Part shown: positions 54,784 through 63,960 of the stretch, in pieces
Position numbering within the stretch: position 1 is the first letter of the stretch
How the letters are laid out: every line of letters starts with the position of its first letter
Origin: Mucilaginibacter limnophilus
GTDB taxonomy: Bacteria; Bacteroidota; Bacteroidia; Sphingobacteriales; Sphingobacteriaceae
NCBI RefSeq assembly: GCF_004005815.1
Contig: NZ_SACK01000005.1
Coordinates: 186,001 to 250,000 of the forward strand
DNA: 64,000 nucleotides
Direction: 5' to 3'
Made by a program: the position numbers and the translations under genes
Notes under the pieces: generated by a model
The model's input: the letters and a program-made list of their open reading frames with translations, nothing else
Databases searched by the model: none
What the model was told of the DNA's origin: nothing

Positions 54784-55032
54784 TTATATTGGATATCCGC
54801 ATGCTGAGCCGGGGGGCAAATAGTAATATGTACCATCTTTCCATACTCTACACGAACAACCTCCGGACGGGTTAGCTGCACATATTCCGGTCGCCGAAGG
54901 GCCTGATGGAAAGTATGTGTAACAGATGTTTCCATCGCTTGAAGAACACCCATAACCGCCGGTGACGTTCTTCATTTGTTCTTTGCTAAGCATTTCACCG
55001 ATGCCTTGCATTTTCAAATTCAGTTTTTTCAT
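54784..55032 (-). CDS. Double-glycine leader precursor peptide with six-cysteine core
   Basis: 82 residues. The leader (1-26) has the Bacteroidota natural-product pattern: basic start MKKLNLKMQG, then EMLSKEQMKNVTGG, ending in Gly25-Gly26 (TIGR04149-like GG leader). The predicted core is 56 residues (27-82) with six Cys (29, 37, 51, 59, 61, 78), many Ser, Thr, Gly and Tyr, and the end SACGYPI. It fits the exporter's C39 peptidase, which cuts after GG. Even Cys number and the neighbouring VKOR-thioredoxin enzyme suggest three disulfides; Ser, Thr or free Cys could carry sugars. No close named family is recognised for the core. Confidence 0.85.
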   Translation of the reverse strand: MKKLNLKMQGIGEMLSKEQMKNVTGGYGCSSSDGNICYTYFPSGPSATGICAANPSGGCSCRVWKDGTYYYLPPGSACGYPI

Positions 55033-55141
55033 TTAGATTTTAATTACTTTTACCTCTGTTAACGGGTTCAGTTTTCCCTTCCTGTTTTATCTAAGACAGG
55101 CAACTTCATTGTTGGCCAAACAATTTTTTTGCACAGATACT

Positions 55142-56713
55142 TTATATAAAATATTTGATGTCTTCGGGTTGATATGGATGCGGAAGCTGACGCCCGTTGA
55201 TAAATATGGTAGGTGTACCTTTTATCTCAATGTTATCACACCATTGTTTTTGTATTTCCATCACCATATCAATACCCGGGTCTTCAGTAACAGGATAGTA
55301 ACTTACAAGTGAATGATAATCAATAATTTTACGATTGTACCAATCATTTAGTGCTGTTTTCATAAATAGAGAATTGTGCTGGTAGCTCATAGCCATAAAA
55401 TGGCCGGTGATCTTAGCTTTATCTGTTTGCGCAACTGAAGCTGCAAAAACCACCTGTAATTTAATGTCATCGCGATGTTCAAGCCATTCATCCAATATTT
55501 TATGTGCTTTTGAACATGGCTGGCAAAGTGGGTTTGATACTATGGTAATAACATGCTCAGCTTCGGGATTACCAAGTATGATAGAATGCTTATGATCAAG
55601 CAGAGCATACTTAGGCTTATCATTAAGCTCTTTATTAAAAAATTCAACATTGTATTTAAAGCGCTGTAATTGTTGTTTGAGCGGGAGAACCTGTTTAGAA
55701 TATTTTAAAAACGGTTTGACAAATACCCACAAAACAACAGGTACTATGAAGCACGCAGCTAAGTTGAGCCATCCGGCTAAGGAAGGAAATACAACACGCC
55801 CCGTAATGTAAGGTAAGAAGCCAATAAACTCGAGCCAAAATAAAGCTTGCACAGAAAGACAAAATACACACCACTGCTTTGCTATCCTGCTTTGGTAGTA
55901 AACCGAATAAAATGTGTAAGGCAAGCACAGCAAGTTAAGTATTGCTAAAACATACATTATATGCGTATCTCTGCTATTAAACAGTATCGCTAGCCAAGTA
56001 CCGGCAAAATAAAAAAAACCAATTTCGGACCAACTGAGTTCTTGGGTGATTTTTGCAGCCTTTGATGATAATATAGCATTACAATCATTGTTTTTACCTG
56101 TACATAGTTTTTGTATAAAGGGGTTGTTGTCATCGATACTTTGTATCAGCAGTATAGTTGTAACAGCTATCCCTGCCGTTTTACATAGTGTAAGCCAGAC
56201 TACCGGTAAATTAATAACATAAAAATACCCTGTGTTCAGCAGCAATGCACTCATGATAAATACCAGGCCCAATAATATAAAGGGAGTACGAAGCGCATCA
56301 GCATTCTCTTTACGGCGATTAACTTTATAGTCTGTTTCTCCGCATTCTGCCTCAGCTTCGGCTGCCAGTATAGCTTCCGAATAAAATCCCTTAAACGCTT
56401 CAGCAGGTATGATATAGCCGTTGCGGCTATGATCTGAAATCGTTAGCTGCTTTTCGTTGAAAGATGTTACTACTACAAAGCTGCCATCGTGATAGCATGC
56501 TATATAAGGACAGGGCACTTCACCTAACTGCTCAAAAGGTATTTTATAGGCGGCATTCGCAATTTTCCAATTACTTAATACCTCGCTTATGGCAAATAAG
56601 CTGGGATAGTCTGGATGTATAAGCAATTCATTTTCGATAGAAAGACGTGTAAGAGGAACTTTTAATTCTTTAACGAGCTTAGCTACTACAGAGGCGACCT
56701 TATCTTTCTCCAT
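55142..56713 (-). CDS. VKOR-thioredoxin fusion with N-terminal pseudo-C39 domain (disulfide-forming enzyme)
   Basis: 523 residues. Residues 1-125 resemble a C39-like fold (IHPDYPSLFAISEVLSNW, YHDGSFVVV, ISDHSRNGYIIP) but lack the DCG catalytic cysteine. Membrane segments then carry the VKOR core: loop cysteines C204 and C211 (KLCTGKNNDCNAIL) and the active CVFC pair C282/C285. A periplasmic thioredoxin/DsbA-like domain ends the protein, with CQPC (C397/C400) and GTPTIFING. The enzyme would form disulfides in exported proteins and pass electrons to quinone. It lies upstream of the six-Cys precursor, with 109 bases between them, so the peptide is its likely substrate. Confidence 0.88.
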   Translation of the reverse strand: MEKDKVASVVAKLVKELKVPLTRLSIENELLIHPDYPSLFAISEVLSNWKIANAAYKIPFEQLGEVPCPYIACYHDGSFVVVTSFNEKQLTISDHSRNGYIIPAEAFKGFYSEAILAAEAEAECGETDYKVNRRKENADALRTPFILLGLVFIMSALLLNTGYFYVINLPVVWLTLCKTAGIAVTTILLIQSIDDNNPFIQKLCTGKNNDCNAILSSKAAKITQELSWSEIGFFYFAGTWLAILFNSRDTHIMYVLAILNLLCLPYTFYSVYYQSRIAKQWCVFCLSVQALFWLEFIGFLPYITGRVVFPSLAGWLNLAACFIVPVVLWVFVKPFLKYSKQVLPLKQQLQRFKYNVEFFNKELNDKPKYALLDHKHSIILGNPEAEHVITIVSNPLCQPCSKAHKILDEWLEHRDDIKLQVVFAASVAQTDKAKITGHFMAMSYQHNSLFMKTALNDWYNRKIIDYHSLVSYYPVTEDPGIDMVMEIQKQWCDNIEIKGTPTIFINGRQLPHPYQPEDIKYFI

Positions 56714-56975
56714 AATTATAAACTGGTATTATTAATACAAAAACGAACACGTCCGCAAATATTCTCGGTCTTCATAGTTGATGCGATAAGTTAGGAAGCA
56801 ATACAATGAGTTGCGTTTGCCTAAAATGGATGATTTATATTGGTTTATTGATTACGAAACTATACCTGTATGACTAATTTTGAATTAATAAAACATTAAT
56901 GAGCAATGCGTTTTACACGTTCTTTCAAAGAAATTAAAAACATGCCCACTGATTTTTAATAAATTCTTCGATTAC

Positions 56976-59900
56976 CTATCTTACAATAATCTGTTTCACA
57001 AACTTTTTGGTATTTGAACCAGTTAACTCTAAATTATAGATGCCCGGTACAACGCGGTGTGTTAAAAGATAAACACCTGCGCCATTTGTTACCTGGATGG
57101 TGGACCTGTTAAGTACCTGGCCTGCCATATTTGTTAAGCGGATAATATAATCACCGTTTACAGCTTCTGAGAACTTTAGTTTTACTTGTCCATCAGTAAC
57201 CGGGTTGGGATAAGTTACAACATCTTGCGGTGTGTCATGGTCGGGCAGAGATGGTATAACTGATATGAAGCTTACTGCATTTATATTTCCATCATTAGTT
57301 GTAGCTGTAACAATTGCAGCGCCTGCTGAGACACCCGTAAGCAAACCATTTGCACTTACGGTGGCTACCCGATCGTTGCTGGAACTCCAGGTGACACCCT
57401 TGTTATCGGCATCAGCAGGCAATATTGTAGTTGTTAATTGTTGCGTACTACCTATTTCAATTCGAACCTGGCCCGGGCTAATGGCTATACTGGTTACATT
57501 AACAGGATTAACGGTTATCGTAGTGGTAGCAGTTTTCGCTCCATCGGCTGTAGTAACAGTGATAGTGGTTGTACCATTGCCAACTGCCGTAACCAGTCCG
57601 CTTGCACTAACAGTAGCAACGGCAGCATTGCCGGTCGTGTAGCTCACCGCTTTATTCGTCGCATTATTGGGCGTTATAGCAATAGTCATCTGTTGCGTAT
57701 TGCCACGAATGAGTTCAAAATCACGGGGTGAAATCACGACATCCGCGACATTTACCGCCGGGGTAACAGTAATTAAGCTTGTGGCGGTTTTAGCGCCGTT
57801 GGCAGTAGTAACCATTATCGTTGCTGAACCTGTACTTATAGCTGTGACTAAACCGTTGGCATTAACGGTAGCAACAGCTTCATTGTCTGAACGCCAGGTA
57901 ACCTTTTTATCGGTTGCGTTGGCCGGTGCTATGGTAGCTGCTAACTGCTGTGTCATGCCAACCGATAGTGTTGCGGTGGCATAATTAAGGGTTACACCCG
58001 TAACACTTACCGGACCATTAACGGTAACCTGCATGGTAGCTGTCTTATCCTCATCTTCAGACCGTGCCGTTATTGTGGCCTTACCGCCTGCTTTGGCAGT
58101 AACCACGCCGGTTTCGCTAACGGTGGCAATAGACGTATTGTTTGAACTCCAGGTTACTTTCTTATTAGTTGCCTTAGCTGGCGTAAGCGTGGCGGTTAGT
58201 TGCTTTGTTGCGTTCAACTCCAGCGTTACGGTTGCAGGGGTAATTGCTATTGTAGATACATCAACCTTACCGAATACCCTGAACTCATTTATAGTCCACC
58301 AGTTGCTTCTTGATTTTGTTTGAACGACTTTGATATAGCGCGCTTTTTTTGAGTCGATGGGAATCAGCGTTAAATCGCCGCCGCCGCCCGAGCCTGAAGC
58401 CACCGCCTGCCCCCAGTTAGTTCCATCAATAGATACATATACTTCGAAACCTTCCGGCGCATCACCGGGGCTACCTGATGCATCCAGTATTATCTTAGTT
58501 ACGGTATTTACTGTTTTCATATCTACGATAACATACTGGCCATTGGTTTGCGAGCCGCCGGTTTGCCAGCGGTTGCTTGCGCTATCTAGCATATTACGTG
58601 CGCTCTGGTCATTTACCGACGCAGTAGCCGTCCAGTCACGTCTGTCCAGGTCGCCGCCCGGCAACAATACCCATGAGTTGGTAAGGTTATTTTCCCATAA
58701 TGCTGCGGCCGCTTCCTGGATGCCGGTAGGATCAATGACTGAACCGCGTGCGGCTATTCTTTTTTCCGATCCAGTCGCGCCCAGTTTAACAGGCCATATA
58801 GCTGAATTTTCAATATTCAGCTTTGCCCCATTTTTAATCTGAGCGAAATCTTTTTGTCCTGGTTGCTGAAAATTGGCCATTTGAAAATTTAATGTACCAC
58901 TTTCCATATTTATACCACGACCGGGATTTCCCCAGTAATCAGAACTGTACATTGTTACCTGTGATTTGAAATTCGATCCTGTAGAAATATACCTGGTAGT
59001 GGAATCTCCAATAGACACCACCTGCGTATTAATAAGATCATAGCCTTCGTCGCTGATATTGTTTATGTTGAATGATTTACGAACACCGTCAAGCCCGAGG
59101 CCCATACTTAAACCTGATGGACCTTTCCCGTTATCATCGGCCAATGTTAAGCCTTTGTAAGCGCCATAGATAAAGTCATTATACAGTATCTCGTTCTTCG
59201 TATCGCCTAACTCGAGGAAGTTCAGTTTGTCAAACTGGTAATTATAAATAGCAGAATTGTCACCGACCGGTGAATTAGGCCAGCTGCCGAATTTCGATTC
59301 AGAACCTGCGCCGTAAGCGATGGTATTGAACTGAAGGTTAAGTATTTTACCGTTTGCTGTACCACCGCCAACTTTTATGGCGTTGTTAAAAGCATGCCCA
59401 GCAAGGTAATCGATATAATGATTATCGCACTTGTACGTAAACATATCGATGCCATTATATGTGGCACGGATGCCAACGTTAATAATGTACACATTAGCCC
59501 CCGTAACCTGAATCAGGTACGGATAGGCCGGAAAATCAGGAACCAGATTGGCCATTTGTTCCGGGTAGTTAAATGTGATGCCCCGGATGCCGCTGTTAGC
59601 GGCTAGTTTAAGGAATGGGGTGCCTGAAGCATTGCCTTTTCCGGCATATACCTCAATGATACTTCCGGGACCTGTGGGCGTAGTACTTACGTCTGACGAG
59701 CCTTTCAATTCAACACCTGCAGGCACGCTTAAATTACCCAGCACCTTATATTTGCCGGGTGGAAGAAACACAATACCGCCGCCTGCCCCGCCTGCAGCAT
59801 TAATTGCCGTTTGTATCGCCGTGGTATTATCAGTTGTGCCATCAGCCTTAGCATTGTAAGGGGCATCGGTAACTAAGTAAAGTACCTGCCGTGCTGGTTT

Positions 59901-61286
59901 GTGAGTTTCCTGCACCATCTCCGGAAACTCGGGTAATAATTTAACACTACCTATGGGTGCATGATCAATAACAGATTGAAATGTTGACTTATTTTCTATC
60001 TTAGCCGTGTTTTTAAAACGATTGCCTGTAATAATTGACCTTGCATCGGTGCCGACAGTAATTTGCGGGGCGCTGTTATTGAAATCATTATTGGATACAT
60101 TGAAAGTTGAGCCAAGCGCGGCTACTTTACCGCGTGTTACCGTACTCTGCTGCATCATAAAGCGAGTGGTTGAGCCTGCTTCAATTTTTATGGCATAGTC
60201 GTTAGCATCAATAGCTGCCGAGTGAAACTGTATGGCACCTGATGTTTTAGGTCCGGCCCAAATACCCGTTTCACAGTTCTCCATTTTTACTTTGGTAAAC
60301 ATTATGCCCACGCTGTTATCTACTTCCATGTAAATACCCGTTTTACAGTTTTTGAATGTCATGTAGGCGTTATGTCCGTTAGGCGTGGCACCGGGGCTTG
60401 GTATAGAGGGCGCTGCATGGAAGCCTTTATTGTAACCGTCAACGGTTACATAGTTTGCGTATGACCAATCATTACGGCGCATAACTATGCCGGTGCCGTT
60501 CTGATAGATCCAGTTTGCGTAAGCACTGCCAGATGCCGGAGAACCCGGAAGTCCGGAACCTGCCCAGTAAGCCGGTGAAAAGTCTACCCAGTCGATACGC
60601 CCGACATCTACAATATTATCTATTTCAATACCTCTTGACAGCGGCGTGCCATACACACCGTTAATAACCGGGCAAGTGCCGCCATTAAGCCTGGAAAACA
60701 CCACACCGCTGTAGGCGTTAACCAATGTAATATTCTTAGCATTACAGTATTCGTTACCAAAATAGTTCGGGCGGCCAAAAACTATAGCAGGCGAATACGG
60801 GGTGATGTTATCCGCCGTCTGTTCGGGGTACCATATCGAGAGGTCCATAACAGCAGCCGAGGTTTCCATTGTAATAAACGGAGTTGCGTTTTCATCCCCC
60901 CTGCCTGTATAAGCCATTAAGATCGTTCCGTTTATGGCTTGACCTTTTGTTGGTTTTTGCCATTCTCCACGTAAGGTAATCCCTTTAGGGATTAAAAGTG
61001 TGCCTTTAATAACATACTTGCCTGATGGTACAAACAGGGTACCACCACCAAGTGCGCCAAGCGCGTTTAACCTCTCCTGAAAAATAGTGGTTACATCCGT
61101 AACACCGTCACCTGTTGCACCATAGTCGGCTACCGAAAAGCGTGACACAAAAGTACCGGTGGTTGGATATAATGGCTGAATAAGTTTCCAGTCCTGCGAA
61201 AAAGTTGTATGTGTAAATCCCAACAGCAGCAATAATAAAAAAGCAATAAAATGTAGACCTTGATGTTGTAAATTTCTTTCTCTCAT
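56976..61286 (-). CDS. Large T9SS-exported double beta-helix (pectate-lyase-3-like) protein with discoidin and Big2 domains
   Basis: 1436 residues. A signal peptide ends near HTTFSQ. Two right-handed beta-helix modules follow, each opening with a pectate-lyase-3-like segment: VADYGATGDGVTDVTTIFQE (from about 47) and NAKADGTTDNTTAIQTAINA (from about 470), both with GGG..(F)xPxGxY. An F5/8 type C (discoidin) module (about 890-1015) and four Big2-like repeats of about 84 residues (TLTPAKATNKKVTWSSNN-type) precede a type A T9SS sorting domain (YPNPVTDG...GIYNLELTGSNTKKFVKQIIVR). A surface-attached or secreted polysaccharide enzyme or adhesin is inferred. The substrate is unknown, because no lyase catalytic residue is obvious to me. 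Confidence 0.85.
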   Translation of the reverse strand: MRERNLQHQGLHFIAFLLLLLLGFTHTTFSQDWKLIQPLYPTTGTFVSRFSVADYGATGDGVTDVTTIFQERLNALGALGGGTLFVPSGKYVIKGTLLIPKGITLRGEWQKPTKGQAINGTILMAYTGRGDENATPFITMETSAAVMDLSIWYPEQTADNITPYSPAIVFGRPNYFGNEYCNAKNITLVNAYSGVVFSRLNGGTCPVINGVYGTPLSRGIEIDNIVDVGRIDWVDFSPAYWAGSGLPGSPASGSAYANWIYQNGTGIVMRRNDWSYANYVTVDGYNKGFHAAPSIPSPGATPNGHNAYMTFKNCKTGIYMEVDNSVGIMFTKVKMENCETGIWAGPKTSGAIQFHSAAIDANDYAIKIEAGSTTRFMMQQSTVTRGKVAALGSTFNVSNNDFNNSAPQITVGTDARSIITGNRFKNTAKIENKSTFQSVIDHAPIGSVKLLPEFPEMVQETHKPARQVLYLVTDAPYNAKADGTTDNTTAIQTAINAAGGAGGGIVFLPPGKYKVLGNLSVPAGVELKGSSDVSTTPTGPGSIIEVYAGKGNASGTPFLKLAANSGIRGITFNYPEQMANLVPDFPAYPYLIQVTGANVYIINVGIRATYNGIDMFTYKCDNHYIDYLAGHAFNNAIKVGGGTANGKILNLQFNTIAYGAGSESKFGSWPNSPVGDNSAIYNYQFDKLNFLELGDTKNEILYNDFIYGAYKGLTLADDNGKGPSGLSMGLGLDGVRKSFNINNISDEGYDLINTQVVSIGDSTTRYISTGSNFKSQVTMYSSDYWGNPGRGINMESGTLNFQMANFQQPGQKDFAQIKNGAKLNIENSAIWPVKLGATGSEKRIAARGSVIDPTGIQEAAAALWENNLTNSWVLLPGGDLDRRDWTATASVNDQSARNMLDSASNRWQTGGSQTNGQYVIVDMKTVNTVTKIILDASGSPGDAPEGFEVYVSIDGTNWGQAVASGSGGGGDLTLIPIDSKKARYIKVVQTKSRSNWWTINEFRVFGKVDVSTIAITPATVTLELNATKQLTATLTPAKATNKKVTWSSNNTSIATVSETGVVTAKAGGKATITARSEDEDKTATMQVTVNGPVSVTGVTLNYATATLSVGMTQQLAATIAPANATDKKVTWRSDNEAVATVNANGLVTAISTGSATIMVTTANGAKTATSLITVTPAVNVADVVISPRDFELIRGNTQQMTIAITPNNATNKAVSYTTGNAAVATVSASGLVTAVGNGTTTITVTTADGAKTATTTITVNPVNVTSIAISPGQVRIEIGSTQQLTTTILPADADNKGVTWSSSNDRVATVSANGLLTGVSAGAAIVTATTNDGNINAVSFISVIPSLPDHDTPQDVVTYPNPVTDGQVKLKFSEAVNGDYIIRLTNMAGQVLNRSTIQVTNGAGVYLLTHRVVPGIYNLELTGSNTKKFVKQIIVR

Positions 61287-61313
61287 GATTTGGTTGTGCA
61301 GAGGTTCAGGTAA

Positions 61314-62456
61314 TTAGTTTTTTGACAGGTTATAGGTAAGCGTAAAACGCAGGGTATTGGCCAGCGGGCTGGTTTGCTGATTGGCTGCCAGGTAGGCGAA
61401 ATCAAAAGTAAAATCCTGGTAGGCATAGCCGGCGCCCAAGGTAAGATAGCGGCGAATACCTTTCGCAGGATTTTCGTAAACATACCCGGCACGCAGCGCT
61501 AACTGATTATTAAAAAGATATTCTGTACCAAAATTGAAAGCAACTTCTTTAAGCTCCTCAGAAAACCCACCAGGTGCGTCGCTGAATGAACTAAAAATAG
61601 CGGAAGGTACTGACTTGTCTGACGGGATAAGTAAGTCGTTACCGTTTGGTGATGATGAAGGGCTGGGTACCAAAAGCTTGTTTAGATCAAGCGCGACAGT
61701 AAATTTATTTTTTTCATTAATAGAAAATGCCGAAGCAGCACCTAACCGCAGGTTTGCAGGCAAGAAATATCGCCCGCCATTATCGCTGTATCGTACCTTT
61801 GTACCAATGTTGGCGATACTTAACCCATAAGTGGTTTCCCCGGCGGCACCGAATAAGGCGCCCTTGTTTTTCAGATAAGCCGACGCATCAATAGCGAAAG
61901 CATTTGGTGACCGTGTATCGTTTTGACCGACACTGCTTAAAGCGCTTGCCCTTATATATCGGGCTGTTGCAGCTAACGAAAAGTTGTCACCATACTTTTT
62001 AGCGATAGTCGCATCAAACGCGAATTCATTAGGTCGGTAATTTCCTGTAACGGCACCATTATCATCTGTAAGATCAATGTTTCCAATTGAGAGATAGCGC
62101 AAAGAAGCTGCTATGGTATATTGATCATTTATATGATGATAAGCCGACAAGCATGATATACTCATTCCAGAAGACAGGTTTTTTAACCATGGGGAATATG
62201 ATAGGGAAAAAGACGTTGGTTTATCAACAAATGCAAATTTCGCGGCATTATAAATTCCGGAATTAGCGTCGGGTATGGTAGCAACTCCTGCTTCGCCCAT
62301 AGCACCGGCCCGTGCTTCAGGTACCACAAGTAACGATGGGAATGAAGTTTGGATAATACCGCGATTATTGTCGGATGATAAATTTTGCGCATTCGCATGG
62401 CTTGTATGTATACCGGCCATTGTGATTGCGACAAGGAACTTGTGCTTACTTTTCAT
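61314..62456 (-). CDS. porV: PorV-type T9SS outer-membrane barrel protein
   Basis: 380 residues. A signal peptide ends near HANAQ. The N-terminal FPSLLVVPEARAGAMGEAGVATIPDANSGIYNAAKFAF is the PorV hallmark, and the body is an outer-membrane barrel (FadL-like) rich in Tyr-ended strands. PorV binds T9SS cargo sorting domains and hands them to the PorU sortase complex. The gene lies 27 bases upstream of the large T9SS cargo gene and is co-transcribed with it. No porU is nearby, so this could be a cargo-dedicated paralogue rather than the housekeeping copy. Confidence 0.85.
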   Translation of the reverse strand: MKSKHKFLVAITMAGIHTSHANAQNLSSDNNRGIIQTSFPSLLVVPEARAGAMGEAGVATIPDANSGIYNAAKFAFVDKPTSFSLSYSPWLKNLSSGMSISCLSAYHHINDQYTIAASLRYLSIGNIDLTDDNGAVTGNYRPNEFAFDATIAKKYGDNFSLAATARYIRASALSSVGQNDTRSPNAFAIDASAYLKNKGALFGAAGETTYGLSIANIGTKVRYSDNGGRYFLPANLRLGAASAFSINEKNKFTVALDLNKLLVPSPSSSPNGNDLLIPSDKSVPSAIFSSFSDAPGGFSEELKEVAFNFGTEYLFNNQLALRAGYVYENPAKGIRRYLTLGAGYAYQDFTFDFAYLAANQQTSPLANTLRFTLTYNLSKN

Positions 62457-62804
62457 TAATAGGTTTCAATTAGGTTGATAATTGTTATATTGCAGCCAAG
62501 AAAACGGGCGTATGGCGTTCGCAATCGATTGCAAAGTCATGCAAGGATATTTTTCGGGTATAATAAAAGATTAATGAAATCTTAACAAAGAGCCTTTCTG
62601 CAAGATTATCATACCTCATTCATTATTTTCACGCTAAGCGGATCCAAATATTAGCGCTTTAACATATTCCTTAAATTAAAATTCAACTATCAGAGCTCGG
62701 TGTTACTTATTGATACAGACAATTGCGAAGGATTTTAGGATACCGACTGGTTTTTTTGAATGATACCAAATTTCAAACTTACTTCGGTACGCTTCCAAAA
62801 CAGA
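62457..62804. other. Intergenic region upstream of the PorV-lyase operon
   Basis: 348 bases with no gene. It contains the palindrome at 62520-62533, 64 bases before the PorV start. No other clear signal was seen. Confidence 0.6.
62520..62533. promoter_or_regulatory. Palindrome CGCAATCGATTGCA, candidate LacI-family operator
   Basis: The core GCAATCGATTGC (62521-62532) is a perfect 12-bp palindrome and identical to the core at 1268-1279. It lies in the promoter region of the PorV/T9SS-lyase operon. Two identical sites of this length in two promoter regions are unlikely by chance. Confidence 0.55.
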
Positions 62805-62835
62805 AAAGCCCCAAATCTTATCAATTTGAGGCTTT
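62805..62835 (-). terminator. Terminator downstream of the initiator tRNA
   Basis: AAAGCC-c-CAAAT (62805-62816) pairs with ATTTG-a-GGCTTT (62824-62835) with one mismatch, followed by TTTT on the minus strand. It lies 12 bases past the tRNA 3' end. Confidence 0.6.
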
Positions 62836-62847
62836 CCTTTTTTCAGG

Positions 62848-62920
<73 letters not shown>

Positions 62921-63066
62921 CTATATTTTATATGTTGTCTCTTTCCGTCATAACCCCGGAAAGGCGTTCCAATTAGCAAAAAAGCATTTTGTGTTGCCTT
63001 TAAATTGGACTGCAAAGATATAATTCGTTTCTTTGCAGTCCAAATAATATTTTAAATATTTTTTTT

Positions 63067-63942
63067 ATGAGTCACAGGGCAGGTTTTGTTAGTATCATTG
63101 GAAAACCCAACGCAGGTAAGTCGACCCTGATGAACCAGCTTGTAGGCGAAAAAATGTCTATCATTACCCCCAAGGCACAAACTACACGTCATCGTATACT
63201 TGGTATAGTGAATGATGAGGATTACCAGATCGTTTTTTCAGACACGCCAGGTATCATAAAGCCTCATTATGCCCTGCACGAAAGCATGATGCATCAGGTT
63301 GAAGGCTCAATTGTAGATGCCGACCTAATTTTACTGATAACAGATATAAACGAAAAGCATGACGAGAACGAGGTGCTTGAAAAACTGGAAGGTTCGTTAG
63401 CGCCGCTTGTTGTATTGATAAACAAGATTGACCAAAGCGACGAAGCAACCGTACTGCAAAAGGTGGAGTACTGGAAACAAAAGCTAAATCCGAAAGCCGT
63501 GTTTGCCATATCAGCTTTGCATATGCATGATGTAAAAGGTTTTATCGATTTCATAGTAGAAAACCTGCCTGAACATCCGCCTTATTACGATAAGGAAGCG
63601 CTTACCGATCGTAACGACCGTTTTTTCGCCTCAGAGATGATACGCGCGCAGATATTCAAACAGTATAAAAAAGAAATTCCGTACAGTACCGAGGTTATTG
63701 TTACCGCTTTTCAGGAAGGAGACACGCTGCACCGCATAAGCGCAGAAATAATTGTTGAGCGTGATTCGCAAAAAAATATCCTGATAGGCAAAAACGGTGA
63801 GATGCTGAAAATTGTTGGCAAATATGCCCGGTTGGATATGGAAGAATTTTTTCAGCGTAAAATATTTTTGGAGATGTTTGTTAAAGTAATACCCGACTGG
63901 CGTAGCAAAAAAAACTACCTTAAAAAGTTTGGTTATGAGTAA
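63067..63942 (+). CDS. era: GTPase Era, 16S rRNA-processing/ribosome assembly factor
   Basis: 291 residues, the usual length. G1 GKPNAGKST, G2 near KAQTTRH, G3 DTPG, G4 NKID and G5 ISAL are all in order. The C-terminal KH domain has ILIGKNGEMLKIVGKYAR and ends in VKVIPDWRSKKNYLKKFGYE, typical of Era. It binds the 3' end of 16S rRNA and helps 30S maturation; peripheral membrane association is known for the family. It is divergent from the initiator tRNA. A weak hairpin follows the stop. Confidence 0.97.
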   Translation: MSHRAGFVSIIGKPNAGKSTLMNQLVGEKMSIITPKAQTTRHRILGIVNDEDYQIVFSDTPGIIKPHYALHESMMHQVEGSIVDADLILLITDINEKHDENEVLEKLEGSLAPLVVLINKIDQSDEATVLQKVEYWKQKLNPKAVFAISALHMHDVKGFIDFIVENLPEHPPYYDKEALTDRNDRFFASEMIRAQIFKQYKKEIPYSTEVIVTAFQEGDTLHRISAEIIVERDSQKNILIGKNGEMLKIVGKYARLDMEEFFQRKIFLEMFVKVIPDWRSKKNYLKKFGYE

Positions 63943-63960
63943 AAAATAGAATCAAGAATT

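Noticed and set aside
45653-56713. Cell-surface polysaccharide (capsule/O-antigen) cluster
   Set aside because: Several glycosyltransferases would fit, but no flippase, polymerase or nucleotide-sugar genes are present, while a GG peptide, C39 exporter and redox enzyme are. It remains the main alternative for the transferases.
56900-56975. Terminator after the T9SS cargo gene
   Set aside because: Only short AT-rich arms (AAAAA/TTTTT around a long loop) were seen, not enough for a call.
58357-58842. Long open frames opposite the T9SS cargo gene, including the 161-codon frame at these positions
   Set aside because: They lie antisense to repetitive Gly/Thr/Ala-rich coding sequence, which lacks stops on the other strand; no start signal or family match.
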